Of a DNA stretch of 64,000 nucleotides, positions 33,601-48,360 are shown piece by piece. The translations under genes were made by a program, and so were the position numbers. The notes below the pieces were generated by a model. That model made no database searches and was not told the origin of the DNA. It saw nothing but the letters and a program-made list of their open reading frames with translations. Source of the DNA: Xiphophorus maculatus (Eukaryota > Chordata > Actinopteri > Cyprinodontiformes > Poeciliidae); NCBI RefSeq assembly GCF_002775205.1, contig NC_036458.1, positions 2,696,560 through 2,760,559 of the forward strand. Direction: 5' to 3'. How positions within the stretch are numbered: the stretch's first letter is position 1; every line of letters starts with the position of its first letter.

Positions 33601-35823
33601 CAACGGCAGAGTTGCTGTAACATCCGTTTTTGACGTTCGTCACGTTTTTGACGTTCGTCACGTTTTTCTGAAGTTCATGACGCCACGTGGAAAGGGCCAA
33701 TAGCGGCTCAAAACGGCGGACAACACTGTTTACAGGACAAACTGCTACTACAGTCGAATTTACTGTCTTCCTCCATAGGATAATTTACACACGTAGAAAG
33801 AACTCAACAACCTCATGAACAGCCTAGGTCCAGTGAAAAGACCAAATTCTTCAAAATACCAAGACAGTTTGGACAATTTATTGCTTGTGACATGGAGGGC
33901 GAATGACTGCAGACCAGTGCAAAGGTGTGAGGTCCACCACAGTGGAAAACCTGGGCTGGTCTGAACCTGATGGAACTCCTTTTGGATGATTTAGAGACTA
34001 CTATAGCTGCATTTCCATTACAAATTCAAAACTTTCATCAATATTCCCGATTCTGTATTTCCTGAGTTTCCATTAAATAAGAAATGCAATTAAAATCACA
34101 AATGAATAAGTTAGTTGAAACAGTAAGTCACTGAAAAACATGCAGTGTTGTGATTCTCCAACTACTTCCTGTTTTCTTCTATGTGGTTTATGTCAGTGGC
34201 AACAGTCAGTTGTTTATCATCTTACTTGTGTGATGCGGGAAAAAAACGTTCCCATCGCACTTTTGCAAAATAAATACATTTTGATACGACCAAAAAATAA
34301 AATCCGCCTCATCCGAGAGCACATGTGTCAAACTTGAAGCCGGTGGGCCAAATCTGGTCTGCTATAGCTTTTTATGTGGCTCTCTAAACACTAAGTGTGC
34401 TTAAATATTATGTTATCAATCAAATCAATGCAGTTTTTATCTGTTTACTTCCAAATTATGTCAATCAATCCCTCCAGTTTTTTGAGAATTATCTTGGAAA
34501 TTCATGAAAAATCATCAAATCCCCACACATTTTGTGCTAATATATAATTGGGAGTTTATTGCAGATTTTTCTCAAAATCTTTCAAAAACTCCTACTTGTC
34601 TTACTGCCTCAACCTTAACTGATGTCAGATTATAGCCCATGATCTATACAGCGAGTCATAAAAAGTTACATTTACCACCATAAATAAGTGCAAATATCCC
34701 AAATATTCCAAATTACCACAAACACTTTGATTTTTATTGCAAAAAAATCACAAAAAGAATCATGAGATCCTGGAGGGACTGAAAAGATGTTCAATGATAT
34801 TATTTTATTTTAAGAATCCATTAATATTTTAACATTTTGTGAAATGGTTTAGTGAACGCATTCTGGCGCACCGGCCCTTTAAGAGCATTCATGATCTTGA
34901 GTTGGCCCAAAACAAAAAGGAGTTTGACATTCCTGTAGAGCCAAAAAGAGATTTTCTTTTTAAATTGGTGTGTTTCCATATTTTGAGAGTAAATTTCCTT
35001 TTGAAATATCAAATTGGGCAATGATATGATCAATGGAACTGCAGCTTATGAGTGTTTTAGTTTGAAGTTTTGTTGCTATTAAATGATGCTACATTTACAA
35101 ATTGACTTGTTGACGTTTGTAATCTGTCTGGACATCTGCTCTCGAGAATCAACTGCATTTAACAAGCAGTTAAATGCAGTTTAAAGTCATTTAAAGTCAT
35201 TTTCACAAGTTCTGATTTGTTGTTTACATTTCTGTTTGTTTGTTGCTTACGCTGTTTCCTTACAGCTAGGCTAATCTCTGACCCCTGAAGCCCAAAATGC
35301 CCTTTGGTCTGGTAAGCTTGTGTTACGGCTGTGCTGCCGGTAATAAGCTTACATTTGGAGCCAAGATTGGAACAAACAAACTTTCAGCACAGGTTAATCC
35401 ATCCCTTGTACTTTTGCTTGTGTATTTTTGGTTTAGGAAAGGCTAATGCCTCCATGAAGACATTCCAGCTCCATGTGGGTGTAGGAAACGTCGTCTGTGA
35501 GGCAGGCAGTGACATTTCTCTCAAGATGTAGCGCTAGGTTCAGCTCAGACAGATCAGAAATGAATAATTCATGTTCAATGTCACAGAAGACTCAGACAAT
35601 AACTGTAGAGGGATGCAGCCTACCTGGGTACACTTACTCTAAGACATTTGTCCTCAGATATTCTAGGCGAAGAAACAAAATTGTCATCTGCATAGAAAGA
35701 AAGCTAAGTGTGATTAAGATGCTAAATCGCCTACAAACTTTGGAGGTTTTTCAGGCAATGGGGAGAAAACAGAACTTCCTTATGGAGCTATATACATCTT
35801 TAGTTTGTGCATTTATCACCAGC
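33601..35823. other. intergenic, no gene seen
   Basis: A short tandem TTTTTGACGTTCGTCACG occurs twice at 33627-33664. No splice-supported coding frame. Confidence 0.5.
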
Positions 35824-36470
35824 AGAGTTTGGTAGTAACTATTACATTTACTTGAGTAAGTTTTTGTACTTCTAGAATTATTTTTACAATGCAGAACTTT
35901 TTACTTTTACTCACAACTCTAACATGAGTAATATTTCTCTACCAGCTCTGAGTAACTTCACTTGATGAAGAACAAACGTGTTTTAACCCAAAAAAAAAAC
36001 ACCTGCAGTTTTTAGTAAAGTTTAATAAAGTTTATATTGAAAATGGTTACTTTTGCCTGATTTATTATGTTATTTATATGATTTTGTTGTCATTTTGATC
36101 CTGAAAATACCATAATTTCCACACCGGTTTATATTTTGTTCCATTTGACAATGTAATTTTTAAATATAAAATGATTCATGTTTTGATCAGTACCTGAGAT
36201 ACATTTTTTTTACTTTTACTTCACTCTGAGTAAGTTCACTGAATAAAGAACGAGCTTGTTTTCACCAAAAATTCACTTTTTTGTCAAAGTTTTATAAGTT
36301 TTATATTGAAATAAATTCATTTGAACTTATTTTTCTTTGGCCTAATTTAATTTTTTTTCCAGACCAAAATTTACCCATAACTTTATAATTTTGTCCATCT
36401 GTTTATGTAATTTCTAAATATTAAAAGATTAATGTTTTGATCAGTTACACTTTTTTACTCTTACTTTGTT
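35824..36470. mobile_element. ACTTGAGTAA-family MITEs, two adjacent copies
   Basis: First copy: AGTTTGGTAGTAACTATTACA, CACCTGCAGTTTTTAGT, AATGTAATTTTTAAA. A second block from about 36225 repeats AATAAAGAACGAGCTTG, TTATTGAAA, GTAATTTCTAAAT, ending TTTTTTACTCTTACTTTG. Probably a tandem or partly duplicated insertion. Confidence 0.6.
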
Positions 36471-38940
36471 TATTAAGCATCAAACACTGTTTATTGTTTG
36501 CAGGAAACTTGGAATCAGAGCCGAGAGATTAGGAATATTTTACCAAACTATAATTTCAGGGACAATTTCTCAACAACTTGATTCAGAAAACAAGCTAATC
36601 CTGACGCAGACAGATGTCAGGTTCATGATTTTTCTTGCATCATCAGTTGTCTGGTTGCTGAAGCGTCTAGATAACGGATAACATTTGAGTGAAGATAATG
36701 AGTTTTGCAGTCTGGAGAAAAGTGACGGCGTTGTGCGCATTTCCCGCCGACTCCCCACCCACCCACTCATCATCTCCACCAGCAGGTGAGAGATGCCGAG
36801 GTTTCAGGTTGTTCATCTCCCCTTCCCACACACTACATTAAAATCACTCCCGCTTTCCCCCTCACTCGCCGCCACACACTCCAGTGCCCACACACACGTC
36901 GAGAGGGCCCGGGGTGAAACAAGTGGCTGACGGCTGCGGTGTATTTCTGGATCCTTTAATCTGTTTAAAAAGGAAAAAGAGACGCATGGCTGAATGGCTG
37001 TTCAGATGCAGCGGCACAGATTCAATCAGAGAAATTAAAATGATTTCTGCTGGAGGGAACTGGACAAAATGTTGGAAAAATTATTAATTTGCAGAAAGCA
37101 AAGAGTGTGAAACTCGATTTTAGCACCAAGAAAATAAGCATTTCACACGTTTTGCTAATTAATCCCAACGGTTTGGGGAAAGCCTCATGCAGCTAAGCTG
37201 TTAAAATGAGTTTGGATCGTTGCCTTTTTACTTTTGGAAAACAACAATAAAAAGAGGCTGAAAATATCTATCCGCCAGTTGTCTTTCCATCAGGTCGCCA
37301 CGGTAACAAATCTGGGAGGAAAACCCAGACATTCCTGTTCCCAAAGAGAATCCAGCTCATTTCTGGAGATCCCAAAGCAAACCAAAACCAGGAGAGAAAA
37401 GCTAACAAAGCGGCAAAACCGCATTAGCTCACCAAGCTGATGCTTGTACATTTGTTGAATGTGAATCTGCACTGAGGATCGTTTGATTCTGTTTCTGTTC
37501 GGTAGAATCGTGAGTACAGGGGATCTGTGACACAAAATTCACTTTTCTCACATCCATTTAAGTCTCCACTGCTTCTAGAAAGAGCCCAAAGACCCACTTA
37601 ACTGTTTTTGGAAATAAGTTTATGTTTTTTGTTATTTGGAAAATGAGCCATTTTGAAAAATCTCTCTTTTGTTGCGTAACTGCGTTGTTACCTAGCAACC
37701 TAAGCCACGCCCAATACATTACCTAGCAACCCAAGCTGAGGTCCAGCATATTTGGCAGGCAGTATGCTCTGTACAATGGCTGCTGGAAAAGACAAGTACC
37801 ATTCTTGCTGGTTGTGCAGGAGGCTCCACTTTTGCTTTTCAAAGATGTACGGTTATACAATTTTGCATCTGTTTGCAGTCATTTTCATGTGTGAGTGTAA
37901 ATGTTGAGTTGTGTTTGTTTGGATTTAAAGTGACAGACGCTCATTGTGAACTGAGCAGACTGAAATCTCATTATCTAAGAATGATTTGGGGCACAAAAAT
38001 GAAATGAACATGTTTTGTATAGACCATAAATCTAACCTAACCTGTTCACCGATTCATAATAGATCACCTTCAGTTAACCTACTTTCTGTCTTTTCTGTTG
38101 TCATATAATACTCCCTGCTGTCTGAGTCAGTGTGCAGGTTTAAGAAAAGCCAAAACTTCAGCCTGCAGACATTAAGTAAACAACCAAGACTGTCTCCTCT
38201 GATTGGGTGGATATAAGTTACCTGGTTTGATTACATTCTGGGTGAATTTCATCCACACTGTTCATTGTTCTGTCTGCAAAGGAGTGGCCATAAAAGGTCA
38301 GACAGACAAAAAGATACGTTCCCCGTACTGCTGCTGTCTGCTCAGTCACATGCTGTCAGCGTGGACCGACACGTTTCCCCACATGAGCTCTGCCTCCCCA
38401 CCGATCTTGTTTTTCTCCTTCTTCTCAATTTTTAGATTCTCTGTTTTGACGTTCCGCCTGCTGTTTATTCTTTTCCCCTTTTGTGTTGCTGTTGTGGTTC
38501 CCTGTGTTTCCACTTCCATCCCTCTTGAAACATGGGCATCCGAGCAGACCCGTTTAATGTGGGCCTCATTTTTTCCATGACACGGAGCACAAACAATCTG
38601 GACGCAGCAGAGCGCCTCGTTAAGCGGCCGCTGTCTGCTGCCATTCCCCCGCCCGGTCCAGTGAAGCTGCTGCCACTGCAGCGAGGCGTCCCTCAGTGGA
38701 GGTATGACTGCGATGTGAGAGTAACAAGAGGAAGCATCCATCCACCCATCCAACCCCGCTGGTTCCTGCTCAGGTTCCATCGCTGCACTTTAACAGCAGG
38801 AGGATCTGGAATAAATCTGAGCAGAATGGAGATAAAGATGGATCCAGATCATTTTAAACTGCCGCAAAGCTGAAAATATCTGGATTTAATTTAATTTGAT
38901 TTGATTAGGACAGCGCACATTAACCAACCACGACTCATGA
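36471..38940. other. intergenic, no gene seen
   Basis: Includes less AT-rich stretches near 36700-36970 and 38330-38790. Their ORFs (up to 144 codons, both strands) lack family resemblance and splice context. ACCTAGCAACC repeats twice near 37690-37730. Confidence 0.45.
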
Positions 38941-38957
38941 CAGTGTAAATATGCAGG

Positions 38958-39058
<101 letters not shown>

Positions 39059-42000
39059 CTTCAAACTAAATATTAATCTTTGAGCTAAATATAAGCAGAA
39101 GCTCAGAGCGAAATAATAATTTTAGACCTAAATATTAAGCTTCAAACTAAATGTTTAGTTATTTATGAGCTAATCTGCAGGTATAAAATATGGAGAATTA
39201 TGTCACTTTACACTTTATTTGCTCGTAGCGTTTAGCTCCAAGTTGCAGTTCTAAACTCAGATTTAATGTTTCGTTTCCAACTCGTCTCGTATGTTTCTGA
39301 CCTGCAGAACACAGAAAAAACTTATCAACAGTGAGAATTTCCATTTCAGGTTTTGCCGTTGGGACGACCTGGTCGTGACTCAAGCCTGATGCGCCGACTG
39401 GATGCAGCTCAGACGTGAAACTGAAGCCTTGTTGTTCTGATGATTATGCAGCTCATTAATTCATCAAAATGACAGGCCACATTTTCAGACTTGCCAACTC
39501 AAGGATCTTATTTCAATCCCACACATCGACTTCTGATTGAGCTGGAATTTAATTAACAGTTTTGGATCAAACTCGTGTTTGGAGTTACTTAGAAGTAATC
39601 AAGTGAAGCTGATTGATCATGAAAGAAAAGCCCAGTTTTAAAAAAAGTTTTCTGTGTCTTTCTGCTCCTCTCCGCAGGGATCTACACCTTTTACAGAGGG
39701 AAGTGAGTGAGACACGGCAGCGCTAACTGGAGCGTCACACTCTGTCCTCCTGTCTGACCGAAATTATACACACCAGGGGACCATTATGTAGTCCATGTTC
39801 TCCAGTAATGGGGTCTTCTGTCGCCAACATTATGTCAGAGAGCAATTTGAACGAAGCAGCCAGAACCGCCATGATGCAGGTGAGAAAAACAGACAGTAAA
39901 AGACCAGAATCAGGGCTGGTCCAAGACTTTTTGGGGCCCTAAGCAGGTTTTCATTTGGGACCCCCCCTACCAAAATGTCAACACCAGATTCTGTGTGCAG
40001 CATACCTGCTATCATTAGCATCATATGCAATTAGCTAATATCATACCAGTGTAATTATGGCTGTTGATTTTAACATTACAGGAACTAAAAAATTGTTTTT
40101 TGTTTTATTATTTTAACTATTTTAAAGTAGCATCAGGTAATAAATACCAAATTTGCAGTAAACAAGAGAATAAGTTCTGCATCTTCTATCTTCCCAACAA
40201 CGGCAGCAGCAAGAAATCAATCTATTATTTGTGTAACAACTATAAAAATAACATGGAACATTTTTTTCCATGTGTAGCAGCATTTTGTCTGCGTTATTCA
40301 CTGGTACTTCAAGTATATTTATAGTGCTAGCTTTGTGTTCAAGTTAAGCAGCCACTTAACTTGCATATGCTTTGGGCCGACTCAGAACTGAATTATTGCT
40401 AAATAATGCAACTAGTTCCTGAAGTTGCATCTTTGCAAACTGTGATAATTCTTCAGCGTTTTGCCTGATTGGCCTCTCAGGTCTCTGATTGGACAGATCA
40501 TCAGAGGTTACACAATCATTCTCCACTGTTGTCCAGAGGAGCGAACCTTGTGTGATGCTGTGAAACGTAATGAATGAACACTAAAGATTAACTGTGTTTG
40601 CATGCTCTCACTAATCCGACCACTGGCAGAACTCCAGTTCGAGTCCATGAAGTTTCCATGCTGCAGGCTCTGATATAATGTGAACGCGGGCCAAGCATCC
40701 TAACTGGGTTTCTGCTAATTGGATCTATTCATTCACAGAAAACAGAGAATCCAGTTTATTCAGCTAAGTTTAGTGAAGCACAGGCCACTCTCTGTGTCTG
40801 CCACTGAAAACAGCATCTGTTGCTACGACTGTAGCGACAACCCGCCGTTATCAGAGCCTGAACGGCTTTAGAAATCAATCTCAGAAATTTTCTAGAAAAA
40901 ATACGGACATTTCTGAGTTTGAAATGTCAAAAATTTGCTAAAGAAATGTAGATATTATCTTTATTTGAAAAGTTTGAAAAGTTGAAAACTTCTGGAAATC
41001 TTCTGCGTTTCAATGATGGAAAACCACAGAAAATGGTCCAAGATGCTGTTTTTACTCCCCCAGACCTGTAGATGGCGCTAAATATGAAGTCGCTACAAGA
41101 GGTTAGTGGTAAATACAACAAGAAAACACCAGTGGTGAGAAATAAACGCCAGTAGAGTATTTTATGTGAAAACAAAATTCAGATTCTTCGTGTCAGATTA
41201 TAAAAATAGTCGGCCATTTTTGCTATGCGTGATGCATTTGGGGTTTTAGTTCAGGTTCCAGGTTTGGCTAATGCAACAGCGTTTTTAAGAAAGAAACCAA
41301 ATTAATTTCATTCTGAAAACCGTCCATTGAAAAACAGTTTTTGTGTGGATGCGTAACAAAAATGGTCAACAACTTAAAAAAAACAACATTTCTGTGAGAA
41401 AGAGGCCGAACTCCGCAGACTGGTTGTAGTTAGTTTGACGAGCTGATTGGAGGATTACGCAGTAAAACCCTGGGTGTCCTGGAAATCATAATGAGCATGT
41501 CAAACGTTTCTGTAGGTCAGTAAAACTACAAAGTCCACAAAGAGTTGCATGAATAAAGTCATCAAGTTATTTTCTTGTTTCGGTTTGGTTTTCTCAGCAG
41601 AGTGACAGCTGGTTCTACGTTACTGCAGTAGTAATGAGGGATTAGGAAATGTTCCTGCAACCTCACTGGAAGCAAAAACCACGACAGACACATGTGACCC
41701 AATCCGCTCAAAACATCATGTGAACTTTCAGCAGGTTCTGGACACCAGAAGCAGCTGCATATTCTAAATATTCCGATAATCTTCCAAGGCTGAAACAGAC
41801 TTTACCTCCTGTCTGTGACTCAGATTTCAACTATTAATACTATAGATTTTAAATCAATTCATGAAAATTAAAAAATCATTTTAAAATGAGAGTGATCAAA
41901 TCTTCCAAATTTCTAATGTTGCATTTAATTTTTATTCAATAATTGGTTAACTTCAAAGTAAATAGCTTTTTAAAAGATTTGATTAAAAAAAAAAGTACAG

Positions 42001-43460
42001 TTAATAAAATATCTATAAAAGTTATTGATATTGTTATAAATGTGCACAGTGATAAATAGAATCTAATTAATAATTACAAATAGACAGTATATTGAAACTA
42101 AATATTAAAAAAACAATAGATTATTGTATTAAAACAAAATAAGATAAATTAAATGTTTTTTATAAATAAATAATGAACGTGAGAAGTTTAAGACAAGTTA
42201 AAGTTCTTTTCTAAAACATTTCTGATTTTAATCTAAAAATTTCCAGTTTTTTCAAGCAATTTTTCAACTTTTTAAACTTACAAATTTCCACGTTTTCTTT
42301 AAAAAATGTCTGAGATTAAACTCTAAATTTCAGTTTTTTCTTTCAAAACTTTTACTTTTGAAGTTCAGAAATATCATTTGTTTTTTCTAAAAACGTTTAT
42401 TTTAATCTCAGTATTTCTGAATTTTTTCCTTGCAGATTTTTGAATTCTGAAACTCAGAAATTTTCAAGTTTTCAAGCAAATTTTTGAGATTATTCTCAGT
42501 TTTTTGGTAGACTACTGCGACCTTAACGCTCTCATGTCATTGCGTGTGAAGCTAAAATAATTTGATGACTAGGAATGTTTAGGAGATCGGGTCAAGACGA
42601 GAGGAACCACAAAGACGAGGAGATCAGAGTTTCATGCTGAGGTTTTATTTGTCACATTAATCACATTTAAAGCCGCAGAGCGACGTGATGTTTTTCTGTT
42701 TCTAAGCAACAGCGCCTCAGCTGATTTCCCAGGATCAGAAGGAAGTTCATTCTGCAGCTTGAACGTCTTCTGGCTGACGCGACCTAGTTTCAATCAAACG
42801 CGGGTCGCCTCTGAGTCAGTCACCTCTTACCTCGCTCTGTCTGGCTGCTCTCTGTTAATTTATTCCTGCAGGATAAATTAACAACAACAAAGGAGTTTTT
42901 CACCCAGCAGCTTTTCTCAAGCGGCTCGGTCAGCTCCACTTTAATAAAACGACTATTTTTGTCTTTTCCAGTGATGCTACATTCATTCACTGCAATGTGG
43001 GAGGATTTTGTTCAGCAGGAAACGGAGGAGTGTGTCTGAAATAAAACATATTCCACCAGGAAATCTTCGTGTCTTCTCTCATCTTCTTACATAAATGTAA
43101 AATTTGCTGAAAGCCGTTTCACACGATTCACTCAAAAATAAAAAGAAAGAAAAATGGCCTTCGTGGGATTTATTAGTGGCAAAGGCAGGAAATGAACATA
43201 TAAAACACAGTATAAGTAAAACATCAGATTTAAATGGAAACTTTTTTTAACTAGGACAAATTATTTTAGTTAGATTAAAAATAATTTTACAATAGAAAAT
43301 ATTGGCAACAACACAAAGTATTTGTCTTTAATCAACCAGGCTTTTCTCTTTCTCCTGCAAGATCCACGTCTATACTGTGACTTTGCCCAAATCGTGAATT
43401 TGCCAAACTTGGATAAATACAGGAAGCATTTTTCAAATAAAGACCGAATCTGTGTCTTTC
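39059..43460. other. intergenic, no definite gene
   Basis: Contains two orphan exon-like pieces on the plus strand: about 39679-39703 (TCCTCTCCGCAG acceptor, GTGAGTGAG donor) and about 39808-39879 (CATGATGCAG|GTGAGA donor). From 41830 to 42510 the sequence is very AT-rich with recurring TTCTGATTTTAATCT/AAATTTCCAG words. No gene confirmed. Confidence 0.4.
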
Positions 43461-44757
43461 TTTTTTCAGTTGAGACCTAAATAAATTTGAAAACCAGACA
43501 CATTTCTTTTATCGAAGCAAACCCGCAAATTCCTTTTTACATTTGGATCAACCATAATTAAAGCATTTCTATACAACAAGAAATAAGACCACTTACTCTG
43601 CTGTAGTTCATTGTTGGGAAGGAAGAATATATATGATTTTGGTCCATGTGACAAAAAGTCTGGACGCCCCTGATTTAGAGAAATGTCTCATGGTTTTTGG
43701 TAAAAACCAAACCGAAATCCAACAACTGCTAAAATCTAACGCCGCTCATTTTGTTTACGTTTTATGAAGAAAGAACAGCAGCCGACTTAACGTGCTGGAA
43801 CTCTGCCTCGGTTGCTAGGTGATGGGGTGGCTCAGCTGGGGTTGCTAGGTAACTGCCATAATATTGGTCGTAATACAGGAGGTTTTTTAGACAGTTTTTC
43901 TTCCAAACACCAAAAGAAAAAAAAAACTGGGTGTTTTTTAAAGGGTTGGATTATTTCTAGAAGCAGCAGAGACCCAAATAGAAGGATAAAAATGTGTAAG
44001 AAGCGAATATTAAAGCTAACGTTAGAGTTTATTTGAATACTTCATGTCAGAAACAAAGTGACAATTGGGGACATCATTCAATCACCAGTTGTGAAACAAG
44101 AAATAAACATTGCATTTTGCATGTTAGGTCACCTATAAAGGATCAATCAGTAATCAGTAGCTGATTACTTTATCTGGGTAAACATGGTAACCCTGCCCAG
44201 AGGAGATTTATGTGATTTAGGAGTTTAACCAGTTAAACTGGGTAAGTTGTAGAGAGGAATGGGACCAAACCCCAGCAAACTCTGGTGAGAAGAAAATGTA
44301 AGTTTAAAGTCATGCAGTTTAGATTGTAACTGTATCAAACTCTGAAGAAAGCTACTAGTTTGACTTTAAAACATTATTCTTAGTATTTTACTAATTCTAG
44401 CTAGTCTGGTTTAATGTATATACAACATTTATATCCAAAATAAAAACAGCTTAAATGTCAAAATAGACAAAGTAACAAGTACAAAGACATAGAACTATGA
44501 ATGTAATGTTTGTGTATCAGAGAAGACGGCTTGAATCCTCCTCTGTGGATACAAACCTTAACGAATCAGAAAACAGTCGTCTCTCCTGAGCAGAGCCGCC
44601 GCTCTGCGGGACGCCGTGGAGGATTTCCTGTTGTTCCCCACAGAGAACAAGACAGAGAACAGAAGCTGTTACAACCTCAGCTGTGAGCCGCGTGGGCCGA
44701 ACGTTCCCGCTGAAAACACCTGAGCTCCTGTTGCTGCTGCCGAGACGCAGCCGGCGC
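43461..44757. other. intergenic, no gene seen
   Basis: AT-rich; ORFs present are short and unsupported. Confidence 0.5.
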
Positions 44758-45171
44758 CTTTAAGGGACGGTATTATTTCAGCTTTACGTCTGAAATAATG
44801 TGATTCCTTCATCAAAAACATACCGCAAAATGTAGCTTTGATCCTTTCATGCATGTTTGAGGGTAATTTAATCTCCATGGCAACCATTAGGCTATGCAAA
44901 ACGCATGCTGTCACAAAGCTCCACCTACTTCCATTCAGCTCCTCTAGACTAGTGGCAGCAGCAATTAGCAAACACCTGCACAAGGAGGCGCGTTATTGTG
45001 ACGATGCGCTAAAGAGTAGGAGCTTCTTAAAGAGACAGAAACCCAATTTCAATTGTGAAGTCAAATGTATTTTAAGTCATTTTAAAGCAACTGAAGGTAA
45101 CATAGTTACTTAATAGCATTTTAAAATTGTATTTTCTGCCTGAAAAATACACAATACCGCCCCTTTAAATG
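44758..45171. mobile_element. TTAAAGGGGCGG-family MITE, copy 3
   Basis: Left end CCTTTAAGGGACGGTATTATT, right end CACAATACCGCCCCTTTAAAT: clear inverted repeats. The interior is in reverse orientation to the 17-kb copy (AATTAGCAAACACCTG). Confidence 0.8.
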
Positions 45172-48077
45172 ACTTAATGAGCTAAATGTTGTTTTGTTTG
45201 TTAAAATTTGACAAAGTGCTATAAGAATGTGGAGAAATTTGTTGGTTTTGAAGCTCTTTCCTTCAGACTTTGAAGATAAACGTCTTCCTGCTTTGGGAAG
45301 GAGGATAAACAGGTCAGAGGTTCTTTCTGCACCAATAAGAGACAAAATACATAAGAAAAATAGTTTTATGTCTCATCAGAAGTCTTGCTGCAGGATTTTG
45401 GATAATCTGAAGGCTAGTATTAAAAAATTAAACCATTTCTGCCTTAAAGTAACAAATGCATGAAACCAAAACATTAATGTGTTTTTTCTTTCCATCTCAG
45501 CTAAAAACCTGAACTTATGTTTAATTGCATTTCTCTGTGACACACCTGAACCTGTTGGGTGAGCCGTTTCACTTCAGGTCAAAAACAAAACCACAGAAAT
45601 GTTTTAAAGCAGCTCAACGAGTTTTCTATCTAGAGCCACAGGTTGTTACTCTGTCTTTATTTTTAATCATTTTTAAAAGTCAGGAAAAAAGAAAGTTTGC
45701 GGCTAAAAAAGAGCCAGATGAAGTCCTGCCTGCGACCGTCTATAATCTCCTAACGAGGAAATGAAAAGGTCAACAGGGTCGCAGCAGGAAGCAGCTTCAC
45801 ATCAGCAGCTTCACATCAGCAGACATTTTTTATTTCCTGCAGCTGCTGGGGAAAATAATTTATTCCCATCTTGAAGGAGGAGACAGAATGTACCTTTCAT
45901 TCTGCATGTTTTGATTTGGGTCCTAATTGCAGTCAAACACTTTTCTGTTTAATTTGACTATTTTTAACAGAAGCTGCTTGTTGTTTTACAGTGCAGTTGT
46001 TTATAGGTTTCTATGAGGCTCAAAAAGGAGTTTATGGTATTTTTCTAAGTGATGAAGCTGAAATCAGGAAATATTCAGTCAATCAGTTTATACACAGATT
46101 TAATCTTCACTTCATGACGATACTCTAAGATTATTTACTTTACAAATAATGGGGAGCAGGAAGGAGAAAACGTTTTCTATAAAACTGCCTAATTTAACAC
46201 ATAAGAATTTATCATTTTTTTTCTTTTCTTCACCCAGATTGCTCCAACTTGTTAGTCCAATAATTAAAAGGTTACATAGAATAAAAATCTGTTTTATTTA
46301 TTATTCCTACAGTTTGTGAAGAACATCTGTGAACATCACTTTTCAAGTCTCACCACAAATTCTAAGTAAAAAACACTTTTCTGATATTTATTTGTAATAA
46401 ACATTCTTAACTACATGTTCTTTTTCTTCTACTTTGATTTATTGCCCAGATGTTTGAGATGGGAAAAGGCTAAACATGTAAAGTGTGTGAATACTTAAAC
46501 AATCTGCAGTGAAACTTAAAGTTGTGGAAAAAAACAGAATCTGGAAAATTCTGCAATGGGATCTCCACCTTGACTGGAACTGGAATTATGGTCTTTCAAC
46601 TGGGGATATTTTGAGCTCAGCAGATTGGGCAAAGTTCCACAGAAGAGCTAACAAACACAAAAAGCTATGTAATTATCCTGGGGGGGGGTTACCTATTACA
46701 GCTTTATAAATGTTTAAAACTGTGGGGAAAACTTTAGTTTTGCACATCTTGTTTTGTGAAAACTTTGTCCAAAAGTTTCCAGTCGTTTCTTTGAATAAAA
46801 CCTTCAGATTTGTTGCATCTTCCTGCAGATGATGGCAACCCAACGTCCTCCATCAGCAGAAACAGAACCAGACATTTTGACAATTTCTACATATCTACTT
46901 CATATAGCCTTATGCGGGTTTGTGTATGGAAGAAGATTAGTGCCACTTGGAAAAAAAAACTGACTTTAATCTCAGATTTCTGACTTTAAAGCTGATGGGA
47001 GGAACCAGCTTCAATGACCAAGACGCAAGTTGTGGAGGAGGACAACAAACTTTCTGGAGGAATATGATGAATTTAAGCAAATTTTTGACCAGAGGCAGTT
47101 TTGTCATGCCATGACATCACAGTGCCCATCTGCCATTAAGTCAGGATTTTGAGAAAATAGTCAGAAATTTAAGGTTAAAGCCTAAATGCTGAGATTCCAG
47201 TCAGAACTCTGAGAAAAAGTCAAAAATTTGAAATTACAATTTGAAATTTTTAAATTAGATTGCTGAGATAAAAATCAGAATTCTTTTCTCTTTTTTTTCC
47301 AGTATTCCTCTTCCGTACTTGGGCTACACACAATACACAGGAAAAAAGAGAAAATTTCAGAAGGGTTCTTTTTTTGTCCAGAGCAGAACCAAATCAGAAT
47401 AACTTCCCAGATGTGATTGTGATACGTGTTTCTAAACATCTAATCTTTCCCTAATTTTTGTGATGTTCCTGCAAAGTTTATTTTTGTTTTTTCCTCCATA
47501 CCTCTGATGAGCTCAGCGCCACTCTGACTGTTTTTTAAGGGCGAGTGATTGGATCCAAATATCAACCGGGTTAGAGGAACCAGCCGCTCCCATCAGGGTG
47601 GTTCTTGATCTGATTTTTGTTTTTCAAACGTCTTTATTCTCCCCGTAGTAACAACCTTTGTCTGAAAATCTGTCTTTTACCTCCCTGTTGCTTCTGTGTC
47701 TTGTTTATGTCGGGTTGTCTGCTTTATTTTGCATTTCTGTTTCCGTATTTCTGACATTTCACATCCCAATTCCTAATCAACTTCCTCCCTGTTCAGGAAC
47801 AAACTCTCTATCTTGTGAATATTAGAAAGCCTCTCTGCAGTTGATGACCTTTGAAACCTAAAATACAAAATATGTCATATTGTGAATTAATCTAAAACAT
47901 GCAAAATATCAAAAATCTAATTTCAGCAAAAAAATCAGAACTGAGCATCTAGCCTTGCTATGTGAACGTAGCATAAATTAGCTCTCTGTTAGCGCCAGCC
48001 TGTCTCTTTGTGTTCCTCAGGTATTTTTCCATGGACTTCTTCTAGTGGAAGATTTTTTATCTATTATTTTATGAAGA
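45172..48077. other. intergenic, no gene seen
   Basis: AT-rich unique sequence with no splice-supported ORF. A GGGGGGGGG run at about 46681. Confidence 0.5.
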
Positions 48078-48360
48078 AAATAACAATTTTTTCTCTTTTC
48101 ATTAGAGTCCAGCCCTTCACTGTTTTACTGTAGGTTCTCCGGACCGCAGGAAGGCTTTCTGCTGCTTAAAGAGGCGTTTCAGGGAAATGAAATTAGTTTG
48201 GAAACTTTAAAATCATCGTTTCCTTTCTTTTATCTCCATCACACCACTATACACCAATTTAATAATCTTAGATATGATTTTTTTCTTGTCCTCCATGTTG
48301 CAGTAGTAGTTTGCCTTTAAGTTTCTTTTCACTTAATTAAATAATTTGAAGAAAAACAAG
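48078..48360 (+). repeat. 283-bp direct duplication, unit 1
   Basis: Matches 49667-49949 with only two substitutions by eye (AACAAT/AACTAT and TTTTC/TTTTT near the left end). No terminal inverted repeats, no simple tail and no coding frame. See unit 2. Confidence 0.93.

Noticed and set aside
35497..35835. 112-codon plus ORF
   Set aside because: No recognisable domain; both strands read equally well in short pieces.
38346..38873. ORFs of 113-144 codons on both strands
   Set aside because: Overlapping open frames in moderate-GC DNA without family resemblance.
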